DNA of 64,000 nucleotides from Theropithecus gelada (Eukaryota; Chordata; Mammalia; Primates; Cercopithecidae): contig NC_037673.1 of NCBI RefSeq assembly GCF_003255815.1, positions 12,338,138-12,402,137 of the forward strand. The letters are read 5' to 3'. Position 1 is the first letter of the stretch. Each line of letters starts with the position of its first letter. Shown in pieces: positions 35,326 to 47,374 of the stretch. The notes beneath the pieces were generated by a model. The model searched no databases, had not been told where the DNA came from, and worked only from the letters and a program-made list of their open reading frames with translations. The position numbers and the translations under genes are program-made.

Positions 35326-35536
35326 CCTATAATCCTAGTACTTTGGGAGGCCAAGGCAGGAGGATCGCTGGGCTCAGGAGTTCAAGACTAGCCTGGGCAA
35401 TATAGCAAGATCCTGTGTCTACTAAAAATTAAAAAATTTAGTCAGGCATGATGATGTGCACCTATAGCCTCATTTATTTGGGAGGCTGAAGTTGGAAGAT
35501 CACTTGAGCCCATGAGGTCAAGGCTGCAGTGTTGAG
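35326..35536 (+). mobile_element. Alu-related SINE, truncated, old
   Basis: Left-arm Alu text (TATAATCCTAGTACTTTGGGAGGCC, AGGAGTTCAAGACTAGCCTGGGC), an A-rich linker and part of the right arm (GGGAGGCTGAAGTTGG, GAGGTCAAGGCTGCAGTG). It then stops, lacking about 70 bases and the A-tail. Strong divergence indicates AluJ age. Confidence 0.88.
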
Positions 35537-37380
35537 CTTATTCTTAGCCTGCATATACATTACCATGGTAGCATTTTTCATGAAATTCTTGTGCAAGCTC
35601 CATGGTAGCTCAAAACAGAGTGCTTCACTATCTTAGGTATAAGTCATCCTGTCCAGTGTGAGTCAATGCTTCTTCTGCAGTGGATGCTCTTTGGTGAAAA
35701 TTAACATGTGATATAAAGATCCTTATACCTTGTGCCAACTCTTATGTGCCCATTCATTCACCATAGCCAAAACTTCGTTTAGATTAAGATCCCTTGGTAT
35801 TTTTTTTCTGGCTTCTCTTCCCATTGTTCCATATCCTGGGATTAAGTTACTCCATTTACCAGCTGCTATTCTGGATTTCTACTATCTCCATTGTCACTAG
35901 GATCTATAATAGCATCCCCTACATGAGCTGCACATAGCTGTCACCTGAAGAGGATAGTTAGGCACTAGTGAGCATGTCTATGCTACCATCGCCTTTTTGG
36001 TAACGTATTTCTTACTATATTAATTCTATGAACATCTTCTGAATCCTTTCAAGAAACAGAAGCATCTGTTGCCTTCTCCATTATTGTACACTCAATTTGT
36101 TTGAGCATGCTGGATTTTTTATTCTTTCTTCAGAATCCTGCAAAGATATTTTTGGTATTTCCAACTTGTTTAATGTGGAGCATAATTTTTCCCAAGGTTC
36201 CAACAGCCAGGCCAGTTGCATGTTAGTGTTGGTCCCACTGGTAGCATATTTTATCGTGGCTAAAGGAGACTTCCCAACATCAAAGAGCTCTCCATTACTT
36301 AACGTTAAATTTTACCTCCTGGTTTATAGCCCTCAAGGTCTCCTCTCAGATACGCTCTCCCAGTTCCCATAGGTATGTATCTATGAGGTCCCAAAGCTCC
36401 CTTGGAGAATAATTCCCTTCTTAGTGTGGTCAGAACATTGCTGATTACTACTTGTTCTAATTAACTAACCCTAGATATTGCTATTAGCCAAAAGCTAAGG
36501 TCGAGAAAGTCTCGAGGAGGGCAAATACAGTCTTGTAAGTCGTCTGCCCCTATTGATGCCTCTAAGAAAAGCTTCTTGGTAGTCCAGCTCTAATTCTTTA
36601 ACAAAGGAAGGAGTTCACTCCTGTTTGCCCAAATTTTTCAGGAAAATGTGACGTGTTCATTGCTGTAGATTTGACAAAATCCAGAGAGCCACATCCCAAC
36701 TTCAGTGTCATACTCTTGTAAAGAAGACCGGCTGAAGACAAAAGTCCACATTTACCTAGAGCTCTTCTACTCATAGAATGAGTTATGATAGGTATGAGGT
36801 CTGGTTTTCAACATGCTTGCAAACCTGGCTAGTGGAGATGATTGTCTCTCTAAATGTTAATGTGGAAGCCTACTGACTTTTCCAACATGCCTTATAATGG
36901 ATTATGCTGGCAGTATCTTTTTTATGTTTTAATGGAGCTCAGTAATAATTACCCCATTTCATAGACCTTATAGTGACAGTTTCCCTTTTTTCTCCAGGCC
37001 ATATCCACTGCAGGAGCCACTGCATCTCCTTCCCCTGTACTGCACCCTGATTCCCTCAGGCAATCTGTTGGCAATCAGTATGCTACAGTATGCCAGGGAC
37101 TTCCAACTATCTATTTATCAACAGCCCTGGTTTATTTGTTGCCATATTACTGGCAAGCAATATACCTCAGAATCTCAATCTTAATTCTTATAAGATATGA
37201 GTTGTCTAATGTGACACCTGCAAGAGTTATAGATTAAAAATTCATGTCCAGGAGATTAATTAACTCCTCCCAGGAGATACTGGTAAAGTCCTGAGGAAGG
37301 CAGGCCAGGGGAGGAGTGGAAGCCAAGCAAGGATGAAAGTTCAGGCAAACACCCACAGAAGCTTCAGCTCGACTACATGA
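35537..37380. other. Unclassified sequence, richer in GC than its surroundings; possible ancient ERV internal
   Basis: About 1.8 kb with more balanced base composition than the flanks and no recognised repeat. It has no frame longer than 91 codons (36097-36372). Composition and the absence of L1, Alu or MaLR signature would fit a decayed ERVL/ERV-type internal region or unique DNA. I see no retroviral motif and no LTR on either side, so I leave it unassigned. Confidence 0.3.
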
Positions 37381-38291
37381 AGGAAGGCTGGCATCAAAAT
37401 TACATTCAGAATTGTAATGACATGAAGCATCCAATAATGTGCAATGTTCATGAAATTATATGCCTTCTTAAATGTCAGTATTACTATTTATTTTATATTA
37501 CATGCAATTTGATATTTTATTTTAAATTGCATGACAATATTAGTCTTTTAATATATGGCACAATCTAATAGTATTCAATAATTATATTTTAGAATATATT
37601 AAGGATTTTTTCACATTGTGTCTATTTTTTCTTTTAAAATAAAACAAAATCATTTTTTTACATCTTTGCTTTGAGAATTTCTTTATTGTTCTTTTTGAGA
37701 TGCAACAATTTAATATTAGAAGAGTGATATATTTATAGAAAAAAAATGGGTCTATTTAATCCAAGGACCACTAGTTCCCCTTTAACTATCACATGATATG
37801 CACATGGACAGAGCTAAAGAAAGCTGGAATAAACAGAATGTTAGAGTTAACTTGTAGTTAAATTTCATTCAGAATGCATTATTTCTGAATGCATGGATTT
37901 CCCTTCTTTTCATTTCTCTATCATTTCCTTACTTTTAGAAGATGTTTTCAAAACAGCCTCAGAAAAATAAAAAGCAGTTGTGCAATGATTTAAAAAAAAA
38001 AAACACCTCAATTTATGCTATTGTGTTTTGAGACTAAATGAAGTGATATTTCAGGGACCAATTACTTGCCTCAATGACAACCAAGTTTTATTTACTATTA
38101 AAGCAAAACAAAACACAAAAACACTTAGCTCATATACACCATGGCTACTATGATAAAAGACAGTAAGGCATATGGTTCCATCTAAATCTGGAAGTTGTAT
38201 ACTTTACATAGAAACTTATATAAAATAATGCAATAAATTAATAAGGAAAGTAACCTATTAGTAATTTGGAAAATAAGTAAAATTTGGGATT
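37381..38291. other. Unassigned AT-rich DNA
   Basis: No family recognised. Contains a short poly-A run near 37993-38003. No credible gene. Confidence 0.5.
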
Positions 38292-38551
38292 TATTATTAT
38301 TTTTTGAGATGGAGTCTTGCTCTGTTGCCCAGACTGGAATGCAGTGGCACAATCTCAGCTCACTGTAACCTGAACCTCCCAGTTTCAAGCAATTCTCCTG
38401 CCTCAGTCTCCTGAGTAGCTGGGATTACAGGTGCCCACCACCACACCTGGCTAATTTTTATATTTTTAGTAGAGACAGGGTTTCAGTACATTGGCCAGTC
38501 TGGTCTCTAACTCCTGACCTCAAGTGATTCGCCCTCCTCAGCTTCCCTCCA
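38292..38551 (-). mobile_element. Alu SINE, antisense, 5' end missing
   Basis: A short poly-T start, then inverted Alu body from GAGATGGAGTCTTGC to CAAGTGATTCGCCCTCCTCAGC. The last ~30 bases of the Alu 5' end complement are lost. There is no long tail and no clear duplication. Confidence 0.92.
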
Positions 38552-39127
38552 AAATCTGGGAATTTGTCTGAGCAAGTAGTACTCGAGAATTGTTTTTTCT
38601 CACCTAATGGGTTCCTAGTTTATGAAATTCAATTCAACCTTAAATGTCAAATATTTAACTTCTTACTTGTTATATTCATAATGTATGCATTTTGATATTG
38701 TTTGTACACTAGAGACTATGCAGGCAATTAATTTGTAGATGAGGAAATTTAAACACAAGTAATTTAAGTGACAATCATTTGTGATAATTATAAATAGTGC
38801 CTAAGACAAAAGCCAATTGAATGTTAGCCCCATGATGTCTTCTTGCTTCTTCACAGTCACACTGAAGCAGCAGGAAGCTCTGTAGTTTGTACCCCTGATT
38901 TGTTAAAGTTATAAAATGTTAGAAAATGTGTTGTTGTACAATAAGTAAGACAGATCTCCTAAGAAATTTTGCTCTGGCTACTAAAATATGAACTATGGAT
39001 CTTGCTTCACGGCAATGCTTCTGACAGAATTCTTGAAAGTACTGCTCTTCCTGAAGATCAGTGCTGTAGAAACACACAATTGTGCCTTTCATGAAAGTCA
39101 AAACCTTCCCTTCTATGAACCAATATG

Positions 39128-39152
39128 CTTCTCTCTCTCTCTCTCTATCTCT
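39128..39152. repeat. (TC)n microsatellite
   Basis: About ten TC units with one TA interruption; its complement encodes the REREREREA run in an antisense frame that is not a gene. Confidence 0.85.
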
Positions 39153-39465
39153 TTTTTCAAGAGAGTGAGTCACTGTATGAAAACTTAATGTATACAAGAA
39201 TCTTATGAACTGGAGTATTCTTAACCTAAGTAAAATTCAGTTTTACTTTCATGGTCAGCCTTCCCAGAGAGCAACATGTATATAAAAACTGAACTCACAA
39301 TTAGAATGGGCAACAATTTTATGGTTAATAGTCTAAAAAGGAAAAGTATTAGAAAAGTTTTTTTTTCTTTTTGTTATTTAGAGGAGACAGCAAAATATTT
39401 CTTACAAGAATCCTTCAAAGGCAATGAAAAGTAAACCAAGAACTCTTAAATACTAAAGAAATGCA

Positions 39466-39486
39466 AAAAAAAAAAAAAAAAAAAAA
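39466..39486. repeat. Poly-A run
   Basis: An uninterrupted run of more than twenty A with no Alu or L1 body on its left that I recognise. Could be the tail of a decayed or very short retrocopy, or slippage alone. Confidence 0.8.
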
Positions 39487-40470
39487 GTAATCCCTCTGGG
39501 CAATGTATCACATATAGTAGATTGTAACACAAAAATCAGTGAGACATAAATGAATGTAAATTTCCTATGAGATTTAGAATATTATGTCAAAATGCATGTA
39601 TAGATCATCATCCACATGTTACAGAAGCACCAGCACCCTAATTTGTCTTTCAAAATATTATAACAAAATCATGAGTCAACATGTATTACATTTTAGATGC
39701 TTAAATATTTCAAGACACAATTAACATTTAATACATGTAACAAATGTTAGCAATTTTTAACAAGGTAGGTAATGATAAGGTCATATATCAAATTTAATGT
39801 GATAGAAAGCGCATTTTATAAAGAATGAAATTTGCAAGTGTACAGAAAAGTTATTCTCTTTTTGACAATTTTAGTTGATAAAAAGGCACTAGAATATAAT
39901 TTTCTAGGAATAAAGTAGAAAGTAAGATGAGGTTTCATTATCTATAAAACCATAGAGGCTATGACAAGCAGTTTAACAAAATCAGTAATTGAGATTTTTG
40001 TTGAAATACATTAGAGACTTAGAAAAAGGAAAAACGTAAGATATATATGTATAATCATAATGTATTCATTTTCTTCACTTAGAAATTCAGTACTTTGCAA
40101 AGAATAATATATGCTCTCAACTTCAGTTACTTTTATTTTGTAATGTCTCAGTATAATATTATACATCTTAAATATACTATGGCTTTCAAAATACAGCAAA
40201 AGGGATACAAGTTTGATGAGTTAGGAAAATGAGCTATAAAAAAGTGATGATTAAATAGAAGAATTTACAAGGATTGTAACTACGAGTGAGAAGGCATACA
40301 CAATAAGATCCATCAATTACTTCTTCCAGGAAAACCAAGCTTTAATTACAGAATGGGAGAGTACATCTTCATTTAAACTTATTTCTCACATCAATGGTCA
40401 GTTGGGAGAATGTTCCTGCATGGATTTTTGTGGCTTCTTTCTCTATTCCTAAACTAGAATGTAGTGTAAG

Positions 40471-40506
40471 AGTGTGTGTGTATGTGTGTTTGTGTGTGTG
40501 TGTGTT
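40471..40506. repeat. (TG)n microsatellite, interrupted
   Basis: TG units interrupted by TATG and TTTG (GTGTGTGTGTATGTGTGTTTGTGTG...). Simple sequence in unassigned DNA. Confidence 0.85.
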
Positions 40507-41337
40507 TTAATCAAGATTATTTGAAGAAAAGAATAGTACTACATCTAAGGAGAAAACTATGTCAAGGAGAGGAGAATTAACAAAAACACTGGACACAGAA
40601 GAAAAACAAAAGAGGAAAGCCATATGTAAAAATTTCACAAGAGCTTTATTACAAAACATAAAGAGACTCAGAGTTTCAAGATTATACGATAATTTTCAAA
40701 ACTCCATTAAAGACATAGGAACATCTATTTTCTACAGAAAGAGTCAACTTACTCTTTAAACGAAGTAAACATGGAATAGCAATTTCTGAAGGCAGGTCAT
40801 AGCAACTTGAGCATGAACTTATATGACCTATTACAAATAATTAATTACATACATTTTATTTCTTTTTGTTAAATTCTATGAGATTTACAGGTTATATGAA
40901 ACGCAACTAACTCTATCAAATTGATATAAACAAAGTTATTCTTGTAAAAACAGTTCAATGATTTTAGCTTTTAATGTTGAATAATTTTTAACTTTGTAAA
41001 GGAAACATTTACATTAGAATTTTAAATAGGATTCAAATTATGTGACCACTACTAGTTGCTTTATTTCTCAGATTATCTAAAATTAATTGGGGGGGAGCCC
41101 ATAAAATGTATATGGATGTGAGATAAAACATTTTGTATTAGTTACCAATCTAAGAAACATTGGCAAATGCTAACAAGCTTTTACAGTTTAGAATCCACAA
41201 ATATAAAATCTGAATAATAATTCTAAATACTTCAGTAACATTGAGAACTCCTCTTTATTATTCAAATAAAAGAAAATAAAAACTCTGTAGAGTGAATACT
41301 GAATTAGTTCATTTTTGTAAAATTGGAGTATCCCCAA

Positions 41338-41696
41338 TGTATTAGTTTTCACACTGCTATAAAGAACTACCTGAGACTGGGTAATTTATGAAGAAAAGAG
41401 GTTTAATTGACTCACAGTTCTGCAGGCTTAGCTGAAGCATGACTGGAAGTCTTCGGGAAACTGACAATTAAGGCAGAAAGTGAAGGGGAAGCAAGGCCCT
41501 TCTTCACATGGTGGCAGGAGAGAGACAGAGAGCGATGGGGAAGTGCCACAAACTTTTAAACCATTAGATCTCCTGAGAACTCTATCACAAGAACAGCAAG
41601 GGGGAAGTCTGCCCCCATGATTCAATCACCTCCCATCAGGACCTTCCTCCAATTTGACATAAGATTTGGATGGGGACTGAAATCCAAACCATATCA
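41338..41696 (-). mobile_element. MST-like MaLR solo LTR, antisense
   Basis: Begins TGTATTAGTTTTCACACTGC and continues AAGAGGTTTAATTGACTCACAG, TGGTGGCAGGAGAGAGACAG, ATTAGATCTCCTGAGAACTC, GGGGGAAGTCTGCCCCCATG. It ends CCAAACCATATCA, the complement of an MST/THE1-class LTR. About 359 bases. The 5 flanking bases are CCCAA and CCAAA (four of five match), a possible decayed target-site duplication. No internal sequence adjoins it, so it is a solo LTR. Confidence 0.88.
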
Positions 41697-42373
41697 CCAA
41701 ACATGCAGTATGTGTTTTTATAATTCTTTTGCTATTATAATACTGAGATATGAGAAAAGACGTATACATCATGTATTCCTTGATTTGTCTACAGTGTCCC
41801 TAGTTTAATAATTCTGGGAACTGGTAAGTAAAGCAAATTCAACTGGTCTCTTTGCTCAAGCTTCCTTCAAATATCCATATTAATTGTTAATATCCACTGT
41901 AAATCTTTGAATGGTATACGTTATCCATGTGCAATGCTTATTTTAATCTAGCTATACTTTTTTTAAACATCCAAAAGCCTTTTGATATAAGCACAACTTA
42001 CCTTCCACATTACACACAGAGTAAATTCTTAACTATCCAAATACTGATTGTTAGCCTCAGCAATGACTTTAAAAGCTTTGAAACAAATCATTAGTTAAGA
42101 ACTGTATGTTCATTTTGTTTTAGCAAAGGTAAAAATAATCTAAGTCATATCCCTGTTATTCTTAACCAGTGTGAAGTGATAGTAATTTGTTGTTTTAATT
42201 TGAAAGGCAATGATTTATGAGAGCCTGTTCAGTTCGTAGAATCTCAGTTTACTTCAAATCTAAACCAAAATTGAATCAAATAGCGAATGGATTTTCATAA
42301 ATAATGAGAGATTTAAAAGGTGTGATCTAGCTATGATTAGAGAAAATAGAGTATCTAGATGTTGTTCATGTTC
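41697..42373. other. Unassigned AT-rich DNA
   Basis: Nothing recognised; no credible frame. Confidence 0.5.
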
Positions 42374-42688
42374 TTTTTTTTTTTCATTTTTTATTTTGTT
42401 AAAGACAGGGTCTTGCTCTGTTCCCCAGGTTGCAGTGCAATGTTGTTATCATAGCTCACTGCAACTTGGAACCCCTGGTCTCAAGAGGTCCTCTAGCCTC
42501 AACCTCCCTGATAACTGGAACTACAAGCAAGTGCCACCACACTTAGCTAATTTTTCTTTTTTTTTTTTTTTGTAAAGATGGAGTCTTGCTATGTTGTCCA
42601 GGCTAGCCTGTAAATCCTGGCCTTGAGGGATCCTCCTGCCTAGGTCTCCCAAAGTGCTGAAATTACAGGCATGCCACCATGCCAGGCG
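42374..42688 (-). mobile_element. Alu SINE, old (AluJ-like), antisense
   Basis: Poly-T start, then TTGTTAAAGACAGGGTCTTGCTCTG, a second poly-T linker near 42558-42571, and the left-arm complement ending ACCATGCCAGGC. Heavy divergence (TTCCCCAGGTTGCAGTGCAATG). It lies 90 bases from a sense AluY, giving a close inverted pair. Confidence 0.93.
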
Positions 42689-42778
42689 TGTTCTTGTCCT
42701 TAAGTAGGTCCACTGTAAGTGATTCTGGGCAGACAGTTATCTCACTATGACTGTCAGCTTTAGAAAAATTCACTTAGG

Positions 42779-43076
42779 GGCCGGGCGCGGTGGCTCAAGC
42801 CTGTAATCCCAGCACTTTGGGAGGCCGAGACGGGCGAATCACGAGGTCAGGAGATCGAGACCATCCTGGCTAACACGGTGAAACCCCGTCTCTACTAAAA
42901 AATACAAAAACTAGCCGGGCGAAGTGGCGGGCGCCTGTGGTCCCAGCTACTCGGGAGGCTGAGGCAGGAGAATGGCGTGAACCCGGGAGGCGGAGCTTGC
43001 AGTGAGCTGAGATCCGGCCACCGCACTCCAGCCTGGGCGACAGAGCCAGACTCAGTCTCAAAAAAAAAAAAAAAAA
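42779..43076 (+). mobile_element. Young AluY-type SINE (Old World monkey AluYR-like), sense
   Basis: A near-intact Alu starting GGCCGGGCGCGG with CTCAAGCCTG, GCCGAGACGGG, AAAAAATACAAAAACTAGCC, and GATCCGGCCACCGCACTCC, then poly-A. The perfect 16-base target-site duplication GAAAAATTCACTTAGG is at 42763-42778 and 43077-43092. Many CpGs are intact, so the insertion is recent. The variants are those I associate with cercopithecid AluYR lineages. Confidence 0.97.
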
Positions 43077-43250
43077 GAAAAATTCACTTAGGTAACTTTG
43101 GGCTGTGAAAAATTGTGTGATCAGTTCAGGAACCCACTTTGGTTTTCTATCTTGATTTATTTGTCCATAGCACTTCGATTAGAATTGGGTACTTAATTCA
43201 ATTCAAGAAAAATATTAAGAAAGCCATTATCTCATTATATAATGAATTAA

Positions 43251-43426
43251 GCCAGGAATGTTGGCCTGTGCCTACAGTCCCAGCAACTCAGGAGGCTGAA
43301 GTGGGAAGATTGTTTGAGCCCAGGAGTTCAAGGCTGTAGTGCTCATGATCATGCCTGCGAATAGTCATTGCACTCTAGCCTGGGCAACGTAGTGAAACTC
43401 TGCCTCTAAAAAACAATAATAATAAC
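43251..43426 (+). mobile_element. FLAM/FRAM-type free Alu monomer, sense
   Basis: A single-arm Alu-like sequence: GCCAGGAATGTTGGCCTG, CCCAGCAACTCAGGAGGCTGAAG, GAGCCCAGGAGTTCAAGG, ATGATCATGCCTGCGAATAG, CACTCTAGCCTGGGCAACG. It ends in a short (AAT)n-like tail. The arrangement matches the fossil 7SL-derived monomers that preceded dimeric Alu. Confidence 0.8.
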
Positions 43427-46400
43427 ATAAATTACTTCTATAAAAATATATTGTATGATAAAATGTGAACATTGAATTATGTTTTATAACGGGTGTGTAG
43501 TGTTCATTTGCTGTATCTTCTTCACTTTCAAAACCAATCTCCTATCTTTATAGTACAATAATATATCTTTATGTTAAATACAATTGGATGTTTTTCTCAT
43601 AAAGGATTAAGCAAGTTAACAGTAGGAAATTTCTTTAAACATATTTAATTCTATGTGTGACTCATTTTCATCAATACTTGTCTGTAATTCAAAACTATTT
43701 TAAAAACAACATAATATTTTGTTGAGATGTTCCATGTTACTTGTTCTTAAATTGTGAAAATCTAATCAGGAAAATGCAAATGATTTGCTTTGTGTTCTGT
43801 TTGTAGATGTTTGTTGTTTACTGGAAATATTTAGAAAGTGGGATAATTCTTACTCTACCTTCCTTGATATTTCTTACTCACTCATTTCCTTTGATTCTAT
43901 TTTCAATGATAATGTTTCTGAAGTATATAAATCTATAACAGTAAGTTTTAGAGAATTGTAGTAACTATACTGCATCATATGAAGAGAGTTTGTATTCTTT
44001 TTTATTATTTATTTAGGAACGTTTAGCCCAGAGTGTAGTAGATATTAATTTTTTTGTGAGTGTATAAGGGAAAAAATTAATCAATGAAATGTATAACTTT
44101 TTAATCTATTGGAATCACCTAGTGCTTTTCTGTTATTCATTGACATTTCTAGTTAGAGCCAGTTTATGTGCACATCTTTAATATATACTAAACACCATCA
44201 ATTTTTTTTCTGTCATTACACGATCAGCATATACATTGTATAAGGTTTAAAATTAAATATTTGATTGACTAAAAATGCAAGCATATTTACTTATGACTTT
44301 CTTCAAAAGGAGTATGGGTACCTCACAAAACTATGCATCAACCCATAATATTCTCTTAGTAAAACCACTTATTTTTAAAAAGAAGTGCTTTGTCTTCAAC
44401 AACACTGAAGGCTTTCAATGACAATGGAAAAACATAGATTGTTTACACTTTTTATCTTAAAGAACCAAGTGTGAGAAGCCTTTTACATTTTGTTTCTTTT
44501 AATATTTGTTGTGAATGAGCAGATAAAGTAATTAAAATTATAGAGCAGCTCTACGCTGCTAGGCTGCTAAGCTGCTATGCTAACTCTACGCTAGCCCCTG
44601 TTACTTACAAGCAACAGCCTGACAGACAACGTAATAAATTCTTTTGTCTTACTGTCCTTATATAGACCTGACCTGAGAAAATATCACTCTAGTTTCACAC
44701 ACGTTTCATGTTTTTCCATGTTTGTTAATTGCTCTCACTTTGATAAGATTCATGGCCATGAATTGGGACAGTTGGAGTCCCCACAGTGTCAAGTGATCCT
44801 GTTATTTCTCCCTTGCAAGAGTTCTATACACCCAAAGTTTTCACTTTAAAACTTCACTAACTTTTCTCCAAAGAACAAAATCTCGCTTTTCACTTGATAC
44901 AAATGGCTCTTCCACTCAGATCACATATAAAAGGAATAAAAAGTTTTGTGCTATCTGTTTGTCTCTATTGTGATATCAGATTGGTTTGCATAGTGGTCAT
45001 GCAAGTCTATGTGACCAGGAGAATTCTACGGTTGAGTGTGGAAGTGTGGGCAGAGATAGGTTTTGCCCTCTGAATCCGCAACTTTCGCGTCTAGTCCATC
45101 TGTGCTCTTCAAATTAACTTGACCACTGAGATCTGTACTTTGCAAGGCACAGGACTTCTCTTAATGTAACTCAATCCTTGATTCCCATTACACATGCTGC
45201 TTCTGTTATCTGTGGTTGGAACTTTTAGGGAGAGAGAGGTATGATTATTAGACACCCTATCTATAAGAGACCATGTTGCTTTTATTAAATACAATAAGGG
45301 CCCAAAGTTAACATCATCTTGTTAAATTAACAAGAACATTCCAATAAAGAAAGATTGTGAATCCCTTTTATTGCTGTCAAATGTATAAATACTTATTACT
45401 TTAAATGGAATATAAATGACACTAGACATTGACTGTCATTCAGAAGGGTTTCCTTGTGTTTTTGTTTGTGTTTTTGTTTGTTATTTTTACTTTTCCTTTA
45501 AGGTTTTCTAGCTCACAGTTGGGAGTGGGAAACATAGTACTTGTGAGACTGCCTGAGGCACATTAAAGCATTAAGCAGCCATTGGGCAGTCGAGTCTTAG
45601 ACAGCTCCCTTGTGAACAAATGTGTATAAAAAGGGGACAAAGAATTCTGAAAGATTTCATGCTGAAAAATATATAGAGTATAAGAAAATAACTTACAAAT
45701 CTGGGTTTTTCTACCACTTGTGAGTTTTTCTCAGAAAAGAGATAACTCACCTGGAATTATTTCTGATTAAATTACTTGGACAAAAACAAGGTACGTTTTG
45801 TTTCCCATCTGGGCTCATTAGAGTCCTACCTTGCAAACCCTACTGCATGTTAGATCAGACAGACAGCACCCTCTTCTGTCACTTAATTTTAGAGCCAGTA
45901 TACTTTTCTCTCAGACACCAACTTCATAGGATTTTGAAAAGTTCTTATGAGGTATCATGACTAAAAGTACTTAATTGACAAAATAGTGCTGAATCAAATC
46001 TGTGGAGTCTTCAGGAGAATGTGGCTGTTTTGGGAAGGTGTTTTTTTAATCATCTTAGAGATTCCGTTTGATGTTCAAAATGGCTTATAAATACCACCAT
46101 GGGGTAAGTGATTGTGAGTTTCTGCGTATAAAAAAAGCCCATTCATAACAACTACTGCTTCTACATGAAATACATTATTGGCTGTTGTAAGGACTCTGTC
46201 CTCACTGCAGCAAATACAGTAGATTCTGCTTCTAGCGTCAGGAAATAGGAAGTGTGAGCACTGATGGTCGTACATTTTTATCTTGGATCTATCCACAATA
46301 CACCAGAAACTTAATATTCCCATAACATTTAATCTACTTATGTAGTATCTATCGTGACTTTTTTTTTCTCATTTGAGAATTTGCACTTTAGAAATAATAC

Positions 46401-46519
46401 TTGGTTATAAGTACTATGACGTGAATTTATCCAGGGAAATTCTAAAACTAGATTTAGAGTATTTGCACATTGGATCCCCTGCTTTCTTTCTGATTTAACA
46501 AGAATTCTACTTTAGAATA
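43427..46519. other. Unassigned intergenic DNA
   Basis: No transposable element recognised in about 3.1 kb. Notable small features are the GCTGCTA-type repeat at 44551-44595 with an AATAAA at 44633-44638, and a TATA-like GTGTATAAAAAGG near 45622. An 82-codon antisense frame at 46075-46323 has no known motif. Confidence 0.5.
44551..44595. repeat. Short GCTGCTA-type tandem repeat with direct CTCTACGCT repeats
   Basis: The sequence contains GCTGCTAGGCTGCTAAGC followed by TGCTATGCTAAC, built from 8-base units, flanked by two copies of CTCTACGCT (about 44550-44558 and 44585-44593). An AATAAA lies about 40 bases further on. Origin unknown. Confidence 0.7.
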
Positions 46520-46815
46520 CATGAAAACATATGTGTGTATATATGTATAGATGTAATATGTATATAAGTATATCTCTGCGTGTATATACACACGTATATA
46601 CTTATATACATATTTATACACACATATTTACATGTTTGTATATGTGTAAATATGTATATAAGTATACATACATATACTTATATATACATACACACATACT
46701 TTTATGCATATTTACATATGTGTATATATTTAAATATGTATATAATTATACACATACTATATATAAATAAACATATACACACACGTATTTATTTATACAC
46801 ATATGTATGCACACA
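46520..46815. repeat. Alternating purine-pyrimidine AT/GT tract with nested palindromes
   Basis: About 300 bases of TATA, TATG, CACA and TACA units. Perfect inverted arms TATATAAGTATAT (46561-46573) and ATATACTTATATA (46596-46608) enclose a second palindrome GTGTATATACAC (46580-46591). The same arm pair recurs at 46655-46666 and 46674-46685, about 93 bases downstream. The Tyr/Ile/His-rich frames across it are low-complexity shadows. Confidence 0.9.
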
Positions 46816-47360
46816 TATTCTCCCAATAAACTACTAAGCATATTTTGTATTTATCTGTGTATTTATATCTCTGGCATTTCCCTAAAATGGGTTTACTAGA
46901 TGATAATAAAATAACACAAAATTTCAAGTATACATTTTAAAATATATGCACAATGCAACATAATAGAGTTAATTCTTCTTGAATTGAAAGTTTCAATGAT
47001 CACTTCTCAGACTACAAATATTTCTTATATTTCTTACTTTTCATAATTCTGCATTCTCTTGGTTCTTTTCTTATTCAATTACTTTTTTTATTTGAATCAT
47101 TCCTTTTTTTACGATGTTCTTTTCTGGACCCAAAATATACTTTAGAAAATATGTAGGACTGAACTCAGCTCTACTATTTGTACCCTGTTATTAGAAACCT
47201 CATTTACTCCCAAGGCTTTGTCCTATCACTTTATGCTTTTATATCTACATGTGGCCTTTCTCCTGAGTTCCATTAGTTCAGACTGCTTGTATGTAGGATG
47301 TCTTCATGTTGGATACCCTTCAATCAACTTGAATCCATCTTTGCTCCAAAAGCTACAATT
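46816..47360. other. Unassigned DNA
   Basis: Nothing recognised; AT-rich, no credible frame. Confidence 0.5.
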
Positions 47361-47374
47361 TATCTAGACTTTTC

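Larger units (their letters stand above)
38552..41337. other. Unassigned AT-rich DNA with simple tracts
   Basis: Contains a (TC)n run at about 39128-39152, a poly-A run at about 39466-39486 and a TG run at about 40471-40506. No recognised transposable element or gene; a weak MIR-like GATGAGGAAA near 38739 is not enough for a call. Confidence 0.5.

Noticed and set aside
45600..45660. TATA-like GTGTATAAAAAGG with GC-richer upstream sequence, possible promoter.
   Set aside because: No initiator, downstream frame or transcript evidence. TATA-like strings are expected by chance in AT-rich DNA.
46075..46323. 82-codon antisense frame with several Cys and His.
   Set aside because: No spacing typical of zinc fingers and no recognised family. 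Length is within chance expectation.
46531..46837. Two Tyr/Ile/His-rich frames of 79 and 85 codons.
   Set aside because: Low-complexity translation of an alternating AT/GT microsatellite.
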